Shown one piece after another: positions 63,769 to 64,000 of a stretch of DNA of 64,000 nt. The DNA is from Streptomyces liangshanensis (lineage in GTDB: Bacteria; Actinomycetota; Actinomycetes; Streptomycetales; Streptomycetaceae). How positions within the stretch are numbered: position 1 is the first letter of the stretch; the number at the start of each line of letters is the position of its first letter. Both the position numbers and the translations under genes were made by a program. Location: assembly GCF_011694815.1 (NCBI RefSeq), contig NZ_CP050177.1, positions 3,603,001 through 3,667,000 of the forward strand, in the 5' to 3' direction. A model generated the notes under the pieces. The model was not told the DNA's origin and made no database searches. It was given only the letters and a program-made list of their open reading frames with translations.

Positions 63769-64000
63769 CCATCTCTCTGCGCACGCGCACCCCGCCATGC
63801 AGCAGCCCCGCAGTGTGCATGAACCGGTGGTGCGCCAAGGGCTTGGCCACTACGGTCGCGGCGTGACAGGTTCCCTCGGACTACGAGTTCGACGTAGGGG
63901 GCGCAATCCAACAATTCGAGGGCCGCCCGCTGTCACACGAGCAATGAGAAACGCCGGTGCTCAAATGGCCAACGGGGTCTCGGAACTGGGCAAGCGTGCC
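63769..64000. other. No supported gene
   Basis: Open frames here are short and lack coding pattern. A possible CDS begins at ATG 63965 (MANGVSELGKRA...) and runs off the edge. LGKRA is a common start of a helix-turn-helix domain, but twelve codons are not enough to call it. Confidence 0.3.

Overview
The window is high-GC actinobacterial DNA, almost certainly from a Streptomyces core chromosome. The signs are a strong G/C bias at third codon positions, many GTG starts, DUF397/XRE pairs, and a run of chromosomal housekeeping genes: purA, the kynurenine operon, fba, pyrE, clpB, dnaK-grpE-dnaJ-hspR and dcd. A perfect match to the Streptomyces parS site (37806-37819) fits a location on the origin-proximal part of the chromosome.

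Layout. 1-5386: accessory oxidoreductases around an HxlR regulator, and a 1.7 kb IS-like unit with 22-bp inverted ends that holds a wrecked IS5-type transposase and an alpha/beta hydrolase whose catalytic Ser is Asn. 5530-15648: regulator/exporter pairs (AraC with a CynX/NimT-like MFS; TetR with an MFS and three clear operators), an XRE/DUF397 pair, a secreted beta-propeller protein, an IclR regulator and a lipoprotein. 15761-19042: purA with two genes of uncertain function. 19300-21880: an unusual DNA-protein locus, with a MerR domain fused to two sliding-clamp-like domains facing a protein that looks like two histone folds in one chain, with transposase and monooxygenase remnants around it. 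21928-24412: a membrane protein and a NarL-type two-component system.

24413-33822: the kynurenine operon (dioxygenase, kynureninase, formamidase) and conserved genes, interrupted by four arrays of 42-48 bp imperfect repeats. 33823-46492: an MFS exporter, PatB-type lyase, fba, parS, pyrE, an aldose epimerase, an SRPBCC protein, a membrane spermidine-synthase-like enzyme and two further enzymes. 46524-56825: the HspR heat-shock regulon (clpB and dnaK-grpE-dnaJ-hspR) with HAIR operators at both promoters. A small locus lies between them: a secreted peptide with five copies of a nine-residue GDIAW repeat, a translationally coupled Rieske-like protein without the usual ligands, and a LuxR-type regulator. 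57014-62718: a sugar transferase, a large membrane Fe-S oxidoreductase, a Yip1-like protein, a phosphoribosyltransferase, dcd and a zinc-ribbon protein. 62950-64000: tRNA-Gly(CCC), a PD-(D/E)XK-like protein and a terminal stretch without a supported gene.

The two most promising novelties are the two-histone-fold protein at 20841-21572 and the GDIAW-repeat peptide locus at 50543-52252. A pattern seen across the window is that several genes have a short direct repeat spanning their own stop codon. All family assignments are read by eye from sequence motifs; no database search was possible.
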